Below, piece after piece: positions 50,769 to 59,614 of a stretch of 64,000 nt of DNA. Position numbers and translations under genes: made by a program. Origin of the DNA: an uncultured Lachnospiraceae bacterium (GTDB lineage: Bacteria > Bacillota > Clostridia > Lachnospirales > Lachnospiraceae); assembly GCA_945919795.1 (NCBI GenBank), contig CAMEJJ010000003.1, positions 62,001 to 126,000 of the forward strand, given 5' to 3'. A model generated the notes under the pieces. It did no database searches. It had not been told where the DNA came from and saw only the letters and a list, made by a program, of their open reading frames with translations. Position 1 is the stretch's first letter. Every line of letters starts with the position of its first letter.

Positions 50769-50825
50769 AACCATTATATCATAATGTAAATAGACCGTGT
50801 GAACTGTCCAAAGAATAAATTCATA
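50769..50825. repeat. Promoter-like repeat, copy 2
   Basis: Matches 45904-45962. It lies at the break point of the GNAT remnant. Confidence 0.65.
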
Positions 50826-50856
50826 AAATCTTTTTAACCCAATTATCTGTACGAAT

Positions 50857-51609
50857 CTACCACTCCATCCTTGCCAGCCATTGGTTGACTTTTTCCTCCC
50901 TCCGCTTAAACGAATCTTTTGGACAACCTTCCAGCATCAATTCTCCTTGGAGTTGTCCGTCTAATAAATACAAAATCCGTCCGCAACGACTTGCCATCCT
51001 GCTGTCATGGGTTACCATCAAGATAGTAGTTCCGTCACGATTCAATGACATGAGTGCGTTCATCACTTCCTCTGAGGCGCCTTTATTTAATGCCCCTGTG
51101 GGTTCATCAGCAAAAATAATCTCAGGATGATTTATCATACTTCTGCAAATACAAGCCCTCTGTAGCTGACCGCCCGAAACTTCAGTTATTTTTCTTTTCT
51201 CCAAGCCGGAAATCGAAAGTTTTTCCATCAGACGCGCCGCTTCATCTATCAGCTCCCTTTTTTCCGTTCTTTCTTTTTTCTTTTCCTTGTTTGCCTGTAT
51301 GGCAGGAAGCAAAATATTATCCAGAATATTCAGGTTTTCCATCATGTTCATCTGTTGAAAAACAAAACCAATCTGATGAAGCCGTAATTTTGCTTTTTCG
51401 TTCTCAGATAATACTGTGATTTCCTGTTCTTTTAGCCATACCTTACCTTTGGTAGGTTGATCCATACCGGATATGTTATATAATAATGTGGACTTTCCGG
51501 AGCCTGACGGTCCCATAATTGCTACCATTTCTCCTTGATTGACACCAAACGAAACATCCTTTAAAATCTCGTCTTTACAAAGTTTTTCTACCCGTAAAAT
51601 TTTCTCCAT
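50857..51609 (-). CDS. ABC transporter ATP-binding protein (LolD/MacB type)
   Basis: 250 residues from ATG 51609 (AAAGGAAT, 7 nt). Walker A GPSGSGKSTLL, Q-loop FVFQQMNMMENLNIL, signature VSGGQLQRACICR, Walker B IIFADEPTGAL, H-loop VTHDSR. It pairs with the FtsX-type permease immediately upstream. Substrate likely a peptide or lipid-soluble compound. Confidence 0.93.
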   Translation of the reverse strand: MEKILRVEKLCKDEILKDVSFGVNQGEMVAIMGPSGSGKSTLLYNISGMDQPTKGKVWLKEQEITVLSENEKAKLRLHQIGFVFQQMNMMENLNILDNILLPAIQANKEKKKERTEKRELIDEAARLMEKLSISGLEKRKITEVSGGQLQRACICRSMINHPEIIFADEPTGALNKGASEEVMNALMSLNRDGTTILMVTHDSRMASRCGRILYLLDGQLQGELMLEGCPKDSFKRREEKVNQWLARMEW

Positions 51610-51614
51610 ACAAT

Positions 51615-53864
51615 TTATTCCTTTCTCATGCAACACTCATATGCTTTGATTTTTTTCACTTCCAAAGTGCCAAAACTTACAGCCGCAGCTGCTGTCACCA
51701 TCAAAATTATGATAATTAAAATCACCCACTCCCAGCGAATCACAAAGTGAAATCCATATGCTCCAAGGGATTTTAATATCTGTCCGCAGATACTTTCACC
51801 AAAGATATTACCTAATAGCACTCCCATAAGCACGCCCACTGTTATCGGAACAAATCCATGAATGAAATAATCTGTCCTTATACTGACATTGTTAAAACCC
51901 AAAGCTTTTTGAAGAGAAATGCAGTATCGCTTTTTTTCAATCATCAGTCTCATAAAAAGCATCACCACAATCATAATAATCAGTAGAGCTATTCCTATTG
52001 CCACAAGCTTTGCCATCTCAATCTGCTTTATCGTAGGACCATATGTTCCCTGTACGTAACTCGCAATATCTACAATGTCCACACCGGGGCGAGTGTATTT
52101 TTTCATCCACTGCTCTGTATGTACATTATCCTTTAAGGATACATACAAAATGCTCCACGTCACCCGTTCTTCTGCATTCCCATCGAACGAAAGATTGCTC
52201 TTTTTCGCTGTCTTTCCACCATTTGTAATATCCGAATAAATACCGCACACCACAGCAATTTTTGATTTTCCATCATATATCAGCTCCAATTTATCACCGA
52301 CATGAAGTCCCAAATCCTGTGCTTGCAAACCGGAAAGTGCAATTTCTCCCTCTTTTTGCGGCTGTCTTCCCTCCGCATACTTAACAGGAAACACGGAATG
52401 GTCTCCTATTTCCACAATGAGATTTACCTGTGATCCATCCGCTAAAATGACAGGGCAGGACACGGTTTTTAATGCCACATACTTTAACACATCGGAATCA
52501 CAATCTAATTCCTCCATCAGATTCTCTGTTATCTCCCCGATATTTTCAGATTGTCTCACGTCCATCCGAATGGCGGCATCTCCGATACCCATATAGGTAA
52601 CAAATTGCGGCGAAGAGATTGTGCTGTATAGATTCTGGGGAATCAGCGTTAAAACCATACAAGCCGCCACTACTAGACCAATTATCACATACTGACTTCT
52701 CTCCTTCTTTTTCCCTTGTGTCTGTACCGGAAATAATGCCTCCAGTGCCGACATCTTTTCAATTTTCTTTAAAACATGACTTATGAAAAAAAGTATTACT
52801 GCCTGAATCAATATACAGGTCAGAATGGTAATGGCAACAGAAAACAAGCCCTTATTTGACACACCATATAACTCTCTTAACTTTTCTGAAAGTGGTCTCT
52901 CTAATATCCCGGCGCCTAAAAAGCCCAACAATGCACCAACGAACGAAAATAATATATATTTGGATAAATATAAAAACCGGATCTGTTTGTTCTCAATTCC
53001 CAAAGCTTTTAACATTCCCACTTCTCTTCTGTCCTGTTCCACGCCAAGGGCAGTTATAAAACGAATACAAAGAAGAGAAATCAACAACACCCCAATACCA
53101 ACCAGCAAAATCACCAAAATCATAATTCCGTCTGATAAGGCATTCATCATTCGGATCAACGGTTTCGTAATAGCCGGACCATTTGCATACATCCCTGCTT
53201 TACCATAATCTGCCGCAAACGAATCTATATCCGTCTTCTCCTTTAAAAGAAATTCTATTAAATATTCTTCCTCTCCCAGTTTTTTTATCCGGTTGTAGTC
53301 TTCTTTACTGACTAAAAAACGTTTGGAGGAGGTCATCATAGAACTCATCTGTGAATCTCTGATAAAACCCGCAACAATCAATTCTTCATTACCAATCTGC
53401 ATTTTGTCACCAATATTTAGATCATACAAAGAGCGATAGCACACCGGCACATAGATTTCTCCCTCCTCTACTACAGGACAGACATTGTTCATATCCAGCA
53501 AAAAATCAAAACTATCATTTTGCATACATAGTCCATTGTCCTGGGTACTATCTGCAAGACTCCTGTTTCCAAGTACCACGGAACTGTTTTCCATGTTTAA
53601 GAAAGGGGATACTTGCCATTTTTCAACCGCATCATGTTCTCTGGCAAACATTTTTATCTTCTCCGTTTGAATATCGCCTGCATGCATCTGCAGATAATCC
53701 GGTGTCACAGCCTTCTCCATCAGGTCATCCACAGAACCCAGCAGACCGGCAAACAGCACTGCTGCCAGTGAAATAAAAAGCGACGAAGCCGCCATAAAAA
53801 TAACCGTAGACAGAGACAAAAGCTTATGATTCCTTATATCATTCCATAATAGTCTTCCTATCAT
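51615..53864 (-). CDS. FtsX/MacB-type ABC transporter permease
   Basis: 749 residues from ATG 53864, which overlaps the MFS stop (ATGA). N-terminal LLWNDIRNHKLLSLSTVIFM with the first membrane helix, a large extracellular domain, then two FtsX blocks of three to four helices (around 270-400 and at the C-terminus, LLIIMIVVMLFMRLMIEKKR). Such permeases of Firmicutes export antimicrobial peptides or take part in their sensing. It begins and ends in the same operon as the MFS and ATPase. Confidence 0.88.
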   Translation of the reverse strand: MIGRLLWNDIRNHKLLSLSTVIFMAASSLFISLAAVLFAGLLGSVDDLMEKAVTPDYLQMHAGDIQTEKIKMFAREHDAVEKWQVSPFLNMENSSVVLGNRSLADSTQDNGLCMQNDSFDFLLDMNNVCPVVEEGEIYVPVCYRSLYDLNIGDKMQIGNEELIVAGFIRDSQMSSMMTSSKRFLVSKEDYNRIKKLGEEEYLIEFLLKEKTDIDSFAADYGKAGMYANGPAITKPLIRMMNALSDGIMILVILLVGIGVLLISLLCIRFITALGVEQDRREVGMLKALGIENKQIRFLYLSKYILFSFVGALLGFLGAGILERPLSEKLRELYGVSNKGLFSVAITILTCILIQAVILFFISHVLKKIEKMSALEALFPVQTQGKKKERSQYVIIGLVVAACMVLTLIPQNLYSTISSPQFVTYMGIGDAAIRMDVRQSENIGEITENLMEELDCDSDVLKYVALKTVSCPVILADGSQVNLIVEIGDHSVFPVKYAEGRQPQKEGEIALSGLQAQDLGLHVGDKLELIYDGKSKIAVVCGIYSDITNGGKTAKKSNLSFDGNAEERVTWSILYVSLKDNVHTEQWMKKYTRPGVDIVDIASYVQGTYGPTIKQIEMAKLVAIGIALLIIMIVVMLFMRLMIEKKRYCISLQKALGFNNVSIRTDYFIHGFVPITVGVLMGVLLGNIFGESICGQILKSLGAYGFHFVIRWEWVILIIIILMVTAAAAVSFGTLEVKKIKAYECCMRKE

Positions 53865-55108
53865 CTCTCTTCTCCCCCACTTCTCTTCTCTTCCAAAAAC
53901 CGTATTTCTTTTACAAACAGAATACTTACCGAAACAATCACGAGTGCCACACCTGCAAAAGATATTACCATCCCGGCGCCTCTTCCTACACTTATTCCAC
54001 CACATTTTGCTATCCAGTCTGCCAGAATCCCGCTGCACCCATATGCAATGACATATCCAATCTGTGACATAAATCCCACAATGCCCCATACACGTCCCTG
54101 CAATTCTACCGGTGTATTTGTTCTAACCAGGAAGTCGAGACAATTATTCGCAAACGGCAGCATCATAAAAAATCCAAAACCTGAAAGCGTAATAAACACA
54201 ATACTTTCTAATATTCCAAAACCCAAAATACATACTCCTGCCAGTGCCAGCGACAGGCTGAGTACCTTTACATATCCGCCATGAATACCTCGGATTCCAA
54301 GATACAGACTTGACACTAACATTCCACTGGCGCAGATGGTTTCTGCAATTCCCAGTGTCTTCGCATCTGCTATAGACAAAATTAACGGCTCCGCCAAAAT
54401 CTGAAATACACCGATAAAAAGTGTCAGCAGAGAAGATACCATAACGAGCAGTAATACGCCTCTTTTTTTGCTGATTGCATTCCATCCGCCCTTCATGCTC
54501 TCTTTAAAAGAAATCTGCTCCAAAGTCTTTTCTGTCTTAATTCCTTTTTTTACAGCAAATGTTGAAATCACAGTTAAAATAAATGTACAGATATCAATAA
54601 CCAACAAAAGCTTTACATCACTGACTGACAACAAAATCCCTGCTATCACCGGAGAAACCAGATATCTGGCACTTCCCGCCAGAGAAATAAGTCCACTGGC
54701 CTTCGAATATTCATCCTCCGTTAATAAGTCAGAAACGGTTGCCTTGTATGCCGGGTCCAGCAAGGAAGAAAATACGGCAGATATAAATACTCCAATACAT
54801 ATATGGATCAGAGAAGCCTCACCTCGCATCATACAGACCAGAATATAAAGCACCCCTATCCCGGAAAAACCATCTCCGAGCATCATGAGAAGTCTTCTGT
54901 CATACCGATCTGCCAGTACGCCCGCCGGAACACTAAGCAAAAGCGTTGGAAGAAATCCCAACAGGGTAACAAGCGCCATGCCCGCTGCACTTCCCGTCTT
55001 CTCAAAAACATAAACGCCAAGTCCAAAACTGGTGAGACCTCCTCCTATAGCCGATATCAATTGTCCCATCCACAGTAATATAAATTTTCTAAAATTTGAT
55101 TTTTTCAT
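53861..55108 (-). CDS. MFS transporter (drug exporter type)
   Basis: 415 residues from ATG 55108 (GGAG, 6 nt). Twelve helices; the loop 2-3 motif reads LADRYDRRLL and the N-terminus FILLWMGQLISAIGGGLTSF. The group includes macrolide and other drug exporters (MefA-like) of Firmicutes. It is the first gene after the TetR-type operator and is translationally coupled to an ABC permease. Confidence 0.9.
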   Translation of the reverse strand: MKKSNFRKFILLWMGQLISAIGGGLTSFGLGVYVFEKTGSAAGMALVTLLGFLPTLLLSVPAGVLADRYDRRLLMMLGDGFSGIGVLYILVCMMRGEASLIHICIGVFISAVFSSLLDPAYKATVSDLLTEDEYSKASGLISLAGSARYLVSPVIAGILLSVSDVKLLLVIDICTFILTVISTFAVKKGIKTEKTLEQISFKESMKGGWNAISKKRGVLLLVMVSSLLTLFIGVFQILAEPLILSIADAKTLGIAETICASGMLVSSLYLGIRGIHGGYVKVLSLSLALAGVCILGFGILESIVFITLSGFGFFMMLPFANNCLDFLVRTNTPVELQGRVWGIVGFMSQIGYVIAYGCSGILADWIAKCGGISVGRGAGMVISFAGVALVIVSVSILFVKEIRFLEEKRSGGEER

Positions 55109-55198
55109 TTTAATCTCCATTCCATCAATCTTCGGATAGTAGCACAAATAGTATTGAAATATCTACTTTCTTTCACAGTATTTCTTCTGTACAGCAAA

Positions 55199-55215
55199 AC
55201 CGACAGATTGTCGGT
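55199..55215 (-). promoter_or_regulatory. TetR-type operator at the MFS promoter
   Basis: ACCGACA-GAT-TGTCGGT, a perfect 17-bp dyad, lies about 90 bp upstream of the MFS start and 50 bp after the tetR stop. Confidence 0.75.
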
Positions 55216-55264
55216 CATGTTCTAAAAATATAGTAACTACCCTAAACAGAATAGTTACTGAGCC

Positions 55265-55894
55265 TTATTTTCTGTAGAACATTGGAAGCATGGCCTCAAG
55301 CATACTTCCTTTTTCCATATGAAGTAAAATTTCCGAATTGCTGATAAATGCAAGAACCATTTTCTTTTTTTCTTCTTCAGAATACTCTATGGAATCATCA
55401 AATACCGTGTTGGCATACAAAAGAAGCATCTGCATGGTTTCCTCCGGGTAATCTGTCTGCATCAGATTTTGAGAAATTCCATCCTCAATGATTTTGACAA
55501 ACAAAGGTACCAATTGGCTTAACAGTCTTTCCTGCATCTTTGCATGCATCAGGGCATTCTGTGGTTTATGAACCTGTTCTAAAATCATGCTACCAGTCTT
55601 TGTATCTACATTGGCCGCAAGCACTGTTTTTGTGAGCCTTTCCAAAACCGGCATGGATTCATTAAGTGCAATATTCTCTGCCCTTTTTATGGTTTCATCC
55701 AGAATCCTGTCAATCATTGCATCCAGAATGTCTTCTTTGTTTTTGAAATGATAATACAGCGTCCCTCTGGCAATTCCAATCTCTGCCAGAATATCATTTG
55801 TGCTGGTATTGTCATATCCATTGGTACAAAACAGTCTTTCTGCTACATCCAGAATTTCATTTCTTCGCTCGGCGGCTTCTTTTACAATTCTCAT
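55265..55894 (-). CDS. TetR-family regulator
   Basis: 209 residues. Helix-turn-helix: RNEILDVAERLFCTNGYDNT, TNDILAEIGIARGTLYYHFK, NKEDILDAM. The C-terminal ligand domain is diverged. It lies in front of the MFS/ABC operon and has a matching operator at its own promoter. It would repress export genes until an inducer binds. Confidence 0.93.
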   Translation of the reverse strand: MRIVKEAAERRNEILDVAERLFCTNGYDNTSTNDILAEIGIARGTLYYHFKNKEDILDAMIDRILDETIKRAENIALNESMPVLERLTKTVLAANVDTKTGSMILEQVHKPQNALMHAKMQERLLSQLVPLFVKIIEDGISQNLMQTDYPEETMQMLLLYANTVFDDSIEYSEEEKKKMVLAFISNSEILLHMEKGSMLEAMLPMFYRK

Positions 55895-55908
55895 AATACG
55901 CGCCCCTT

Positions 55909-55925
55909 ACCGACAAGTTGTCTAT
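55909..55925 (-). promoter_or_regulatory. Second TetR-type operator
   Basis: ACCGACA-AGT-TGTCTAT at 55909-55925 matches the MFS operator on one half-site exactly and on 5 of 7 bases of the other. It is 15 bp upstream of tetR. Confidence 0.6.
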
Positions 55926-56015
55926 AAGCAAAATAACACATTGTTCTCTTTCTGTAAAGAGAATTTTTTCATTTCATTATTCACAAAAGAAAAAACAACA
56001 ACGGATTTTTTCATA

Positions 56016-56987
56016 TCAAAAATCATTCATTTTAAACCGGTGCACATGTTCATACTCTCCTGAAAATGTTACCGACAGTGTTTTTTTTGTTAAGTTATAT
56101 ACAGCGGACCATTGCTCATCCCCCGGTATGACATTGCTTTTTAAAAGCTCCAAAGCATCTTCTTCGGATATGATTCCTCTTTGTTTTTCCAATGTATTCT
56201 GCAAGTTCTCATATCGGTCTTTTCCAAATCCTTTTTTAGCAGGATTGCCATACAAAGGAAAGTTGGTTACTACCTGATATTTGTTTTCTGACTTTGTTAC
56301 AACCATCTTACCCTCTACAAATTCAATGACTGCCGAATGCCCCGAGGCATCCGCTACGATATAATGCAAAGGAGCCACATCATAGAATAGATTGTATTTT
56401 TCTGTATAATGAATTGCTTCTTCCACAGACCTTGCTTTGCTTAATAATAAACGAGGCAGGGTCAAATCGAACAATGTTATCTTATCTTTTTGTCTCGGAT
56501 AAGCTGCATCTGCGTCTGTCAAAATAGCAACTGCAAATCCATATTCGTTTATTCCGTCAGATGGACTATAAGCAGTAGCCAGAGTCAACTTGCTATCCGT
56601 TTCAAGTGAATCGTAGGTTCTTTCATCCCAGTCTAAAAAAGCCATATTTACAAGAGAAAGAACTCTGTAAGAGGAAGCTTCGTTTAGATTCAACAACATT
56701 GGAATTGCATATTCACAGTCCATGTTCCTGGCAAACAAAATATCTCCGTTTTCATTTTTCGCAACGAAGGCACTACACCCGAAGTTATTGTGACGAAACC
56801 GATTTCCTCGATTTTGAATCAATGCAGTATCAATAAAAGAGCAATAGTCCGCCAAGGAATGTGCACCTCGCAATAAGTACTTATCAAAACAATCATCTCC
56901 ATAATAGTGCATGGAATAAAAAGGACGGTTGCTTAGTTTTTCTATTTCTATTCTGATGTTTCGTTTTAAATCTTGTATTGTTTTCAT
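56016..56987 (-). CDS. Ntn-type linear amide C-N hydrolase (choloylglycine hydrolase/IAT-like)
   Basis: 323 residues. The core FGCSAFVAKNENGDILFARN, MDCEY has the nucleophile Cys that becomes the N-terminus after processing (about residue 71), plus AYSPSDGINEYGFAVAIL. Related to penicillin acylases, bile-salt hydrolases and acyl-CoA:6-APA acyltransferase; no substrate can be inferred. The N-terminal 70 residues would be a propeptide, longer than in bile-salt hydrolases. Confidence 0.8.
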   Translation of the reverse strand: MKTIQDLKRNIRIEIEKLSNRPFYSMHYYGDDCFDKYLLRGAHSLADYCSFIDTALIQNRGNRFRHNNFGCSAFVAKNENGDILFARNMDCEYAIPMLLNLNEASSYRVLSLVNMAFLDWDERTYDSLETDSKLTLATAYSPSDGINEYGFAVAILTDADAAYPRQKDKITLFDLTLPRLLLSKARSVEEAIHYTEKYNLFYDVAPLHYIVADASGHSAVIEFVEGKMVVTKSENKYQVVTNFPLYGNPAKKGFGKDRYENLQNTLEKQRGIISEEDALELLKSNVIPGDEQWSAVYNLTKKTLSVTFSGEYEHVHRFKMNDF

Positions 56988-57005
56988 GCCCCTCCAGAAA
57001 ATATC

Positions 57006-57539
57006 TTAATCTACTTTACCAAAACCATTGAACCAAGCCCTTTCATGGAAACTTCTTTTCATTGGCTCTTTCGCTTCTGATATTCCTTTTCCAACTGGGA
57101 GAATGCATACCAAGTCATATCCATCGGGCACTCCAAGTATATCTGCCAGCTTATCGCATATTCGGTCATCATCCGTAATATGACCTTCATACCAACAACT
57201 CTGATATCCCAGCTCCACCGATGCAAGCAACATATTTTCTATCGCTGCAGAATAATCCTGAACAGAATAACATTTATCCCTGTATGCGTTGATTCTTTGT
57301 GTCAATACACAAATAAACGCCGGAGCACTTTCTGCTACCGGTGGTTCGATAACCGATTTAAGTCTCATGACTAATTCTTCATCGTCGACTGCTATCAAAC
57401 TAGTAGTCTGTTTGTTGCACCCTGAAGGAGCTGCTAATCCGGCTTCCATAATTCTAATCAAGTCTTCACGTGGCACCGACTCATTTACATATTCTCCTCT
57501 ATAACTATGCCTCCTGAAAATGCATTCTAAAGCATTCAT
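57006..57539 (-). CDS. Nitroreductase family protein
   Basis: 177 residues. FMN-binding motif RRHSYRGEYVNESVPREDL, then GLAAPSGCNKQTTSLIAVDD, ENMLLASVELGYQSCWYEG, LVCILPVGKG. Uses FMN and NAD(P)H to reduce nitro compounds or quinones. GAGGAG before ATG. Behind the amide hydrolase gene by 18 nt, so probably in the same transcript. Confidence 0.92.
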   Translation of the reverse strand: MNALECIFRRHSYRGEYVNESVPREDLIRIMEAGLAAPSGCNKQTTSLIAVDDEELVMRLKSVIEPPVAESAPAFICVLTQRINAYRDKCYSVQDYSAAIENMLLASVELGYQSCWYEGHITDDDRICDKLADILGVPDGYDLVCILPVGKGISEAKEPMKRSFHERAWFNGFGKVD

Positions 57540-57589
57540 TTTTATATCTCCTCAATCACTGCTTTCCTCATTACTTCCTTATTTTAAGT

Positions 57590-58774
57590 TTAAGAAGCAT
57601 CAGGATAATCCTCCATAACTTTAAGGAATTCATCAAAATGCTCATCAAATAGTATTGTGATTTGCGGATCAAACTGATGACCAGCCTGTCTCAGAATTTC
57701 CTCGCGTGCCTGTTCAGGAGTCCAGGATTTTTTATAGCAACGTTTGCTTACCAGCGCATCAAAAACATCTGCTACAGCTACACATCTCGCATATATATTA
57801 ATGTGTTCACCTTCAAGATTATTTTGATAACCCTTACCATCAAATCGTTCGTGATGCTGTTTCGCTATGCCGGCAGCAATCTGCATAATCTCTCCGGGTG
57901 AGTTTTCCAAAAGCTTATATCCATAATCAACATGCTTTTTTATCTCTGAAAATTCATCTTCTGTAAGTTTGCCGGGTTTGTGTAGTATTTCCCGTGGTAC
58001 ACAGATTTTTCCTACATCATGCATCATACTTGCCACACTAATTTTCCATGTTTCCTCCTCAGATAATCCCATTGCACGGCATAATATTTCTGTATATGCG
58101 GCAACGCGTTTTACATGCTGGCCTGTCTCATGACTTTGCGACTCAACAAGCTCCGAAAGTGAACCAACCATAACCTGCTGCTCTTCATACAACTCATTGT
58201 TCTTTTTGACAAGTGCTGCAATTAGTCTCTGAAGCTTGCCCGTAATACTAATACAGATTACAGATATTGCAACAAGCTCAATTACACGAGGTATGATTCC
58301 GTATAACAATACACCTTGCAGAGTAACGAGCGGTTCGTCCGGTACAATCTTAAGCATGAATGCAATCAGATGACTTACGACCATTGCGGGGACACTAAAT
58401 ATCGTAGTGTATATGACATACGCACGCTCACAGTACAAACAGGAAACGACTACCGGAAGAATCAGCATAATAATTACATGATATGAAAGAATCGAATACA
58501 TAAGTCCGGACATAAAGACCAGAAGCGTTAGGACAAGATATCTTATGAATTTTGTACGCAAATCCAAAATATCATAAAGCAAAGTCGGCAATAGCAATAT
58601 GACAGCTGACACAATTAGTGTCGGATACAACGCGGTAGAAATCTTAAATACATGCAACATGTTAAGCAGTATTACAACAACAGTTAGCACAGTTAACGCC
58701 CTGCAGATAGCTGAAATCCGACGGTCTGAATCCTTTTCAAAATCCAAAATTAAATTATTAGCAAAATTTATCAT
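57590..58774 (-). CDS. Membrane-bound HD-GYP phosphodiesterase
   Basis: 394 residues. Six membrane helices to about residue 195, a short coiled coil, and an HD-GYP domain: SHETGQHVKRVAAYTEILCR, MMHDVGKICVPREILHKPGK, HHERFDGKGYQ and the GYP-like motif. The family cleaves c-di-GMP or related cyclic dinucleotides. The sensor is unknown. Confidence 0.88.
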   Translation of the reverse strand: MINFANNLILDFEKDSDRRISAICRALTVLTVVVILLNMLHVFKISTALYPTLIVSAVILLLPTLLYDILDLRTKFIRYLVLTLLVFMSGLMYSILSYHVIIMLILPVVVSCLYCERAYVIYTTIFSVPAMVVSHLIAFMLKIVPDEPLVTLQGVLLYGIIPRVIELVAISVICISITGKLQRLIAALVKKNNELYEEQQVMVGSLSELVESQSHETGQHVKRVAAYTEILCRAMGLSEEETWKISVASMMHDVGKICVPREILHKPGKLTEDEFSEIKKHVDYGYKLLENSPGEIMQIAAGIAKQHHERFDGKGYQNNLEGEHINIYARCVAVADVFDALVSKRCYKKSWTPEQAREEILRQAGHQFDPQITILFDEHFDEFLKVMEDYPDAS

Positions 58775-58916
58775 CTTTTGTCACCTCATAATAATAATGT
58801 GAATCTATAGTCCACCCATTCCCCAGTTTTCAAGAGGCGGTTCGCTTGGAGCTTTGATTTCCTTTATCTCCCCCCTCCTTCAGCGTAAAATATGAATTTG
58901 TCCACTACCTGACTGT

Positions 58917-59525
58917 TCAATCAATACTTATATGTTCAAAACTGACATCAGCTTCATTCACTTCGATCAAAAGGTACGAAGCCCCTTCCAACCCTGAAGC
59001 GGAAACAGAAACTACATTTCCTTTCACAAAATTTTGATGAGAATGACCGATTACAACAAGTTCATATTTCATTACGTCTTCACTTTTACAAACTTTATCA
59101 AACAATCCATTTTTTAAGTCTGACAGTTGTAAAAAAGGATATACCGAATCAATATCTGAAAACAGAAAATGCGAAAAATGAATTTTATGTCCATGAAATT
59201 CATTTTCATAGAACAACGGCATCTGCTTGATAAACTGCATTTGCTCATCTGTAAGCTTTTTTCTCATTCCATCATAATAATCCCTCAAATATTCAACATC
59301 AGGATCAATACCCACTCCGTGTTCAAGATAAAGTTCACAGTTTCCTTTTAAACAGATTATTTCATTGCCTTTTAATTGTTCCAGACATTCTGTTTCTTCA
59401 TTTCCGCGTTGGAAAATATCTCCTAAAAACACTGTCAGGTCTGCGTTCTTTTCCTTAATCTGTTCAAGTACTGCTTTTAATGCTTTAAGATTTCCATGAA
59501 CATCTGAGAATACTGCAATTATCAT
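58917..59525 (-). CDS. Metallophosphoesterase, YfcE-like
   Basis: 202 residues: D-x-H (FSDVHGNLKALKAVL), GDIFQRG, GNCELYL, and GHSH (VVIGHSHQNF) give the complete metal-binding set. GGAGGAG before ATG. Substrate unknown. Confidence 0.9.
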   Translation of the reverse strand: MIIAVFSDVHGNLKALKAVLEQIKEKNADLTVFLGDIFQRGNEETECLEQLKGNEIICLKGNCELYLEHGVGIDPDVEYLRDYYDGMRKKLTDEQMQFIKQMPLFYENEFHGHKIHFSHFLFSDIDSVYPFLQLSDLKNGLFDKVCKSEDVMKYELVVIGHSHQNFVKGNVVSVSASGLEGASYLLIEVNEADVSFEHISID

Positions 59526-59568
59526 AGTTTCTCCTCCAAGTGGTTTTTAAACAAACTCATATCCTTAC

Positions 59569-59614
59569 AAATCTCGATTTTTTAATTTTCTTATAAGCCG
59601 GTAAATATGAATTT
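59569..59614. repeat. About 47-bp interspersed repeat, copy 2
   Basis: Matches 39131-39177 (see that entry). It starts 44 nt upstream of the metallophosphoesterase ATG and runs into the stop codon of the ATPase gene. Confidence 0.65.

Noticed and set aside
53864-54089. 75-residue N-terminal extension of the ABC permease
   Set aside because: It overlaps the MFS coding frame and has an unlikely composition (many Cys and Trp); the ATG at 53864 gives the family N-terminus.
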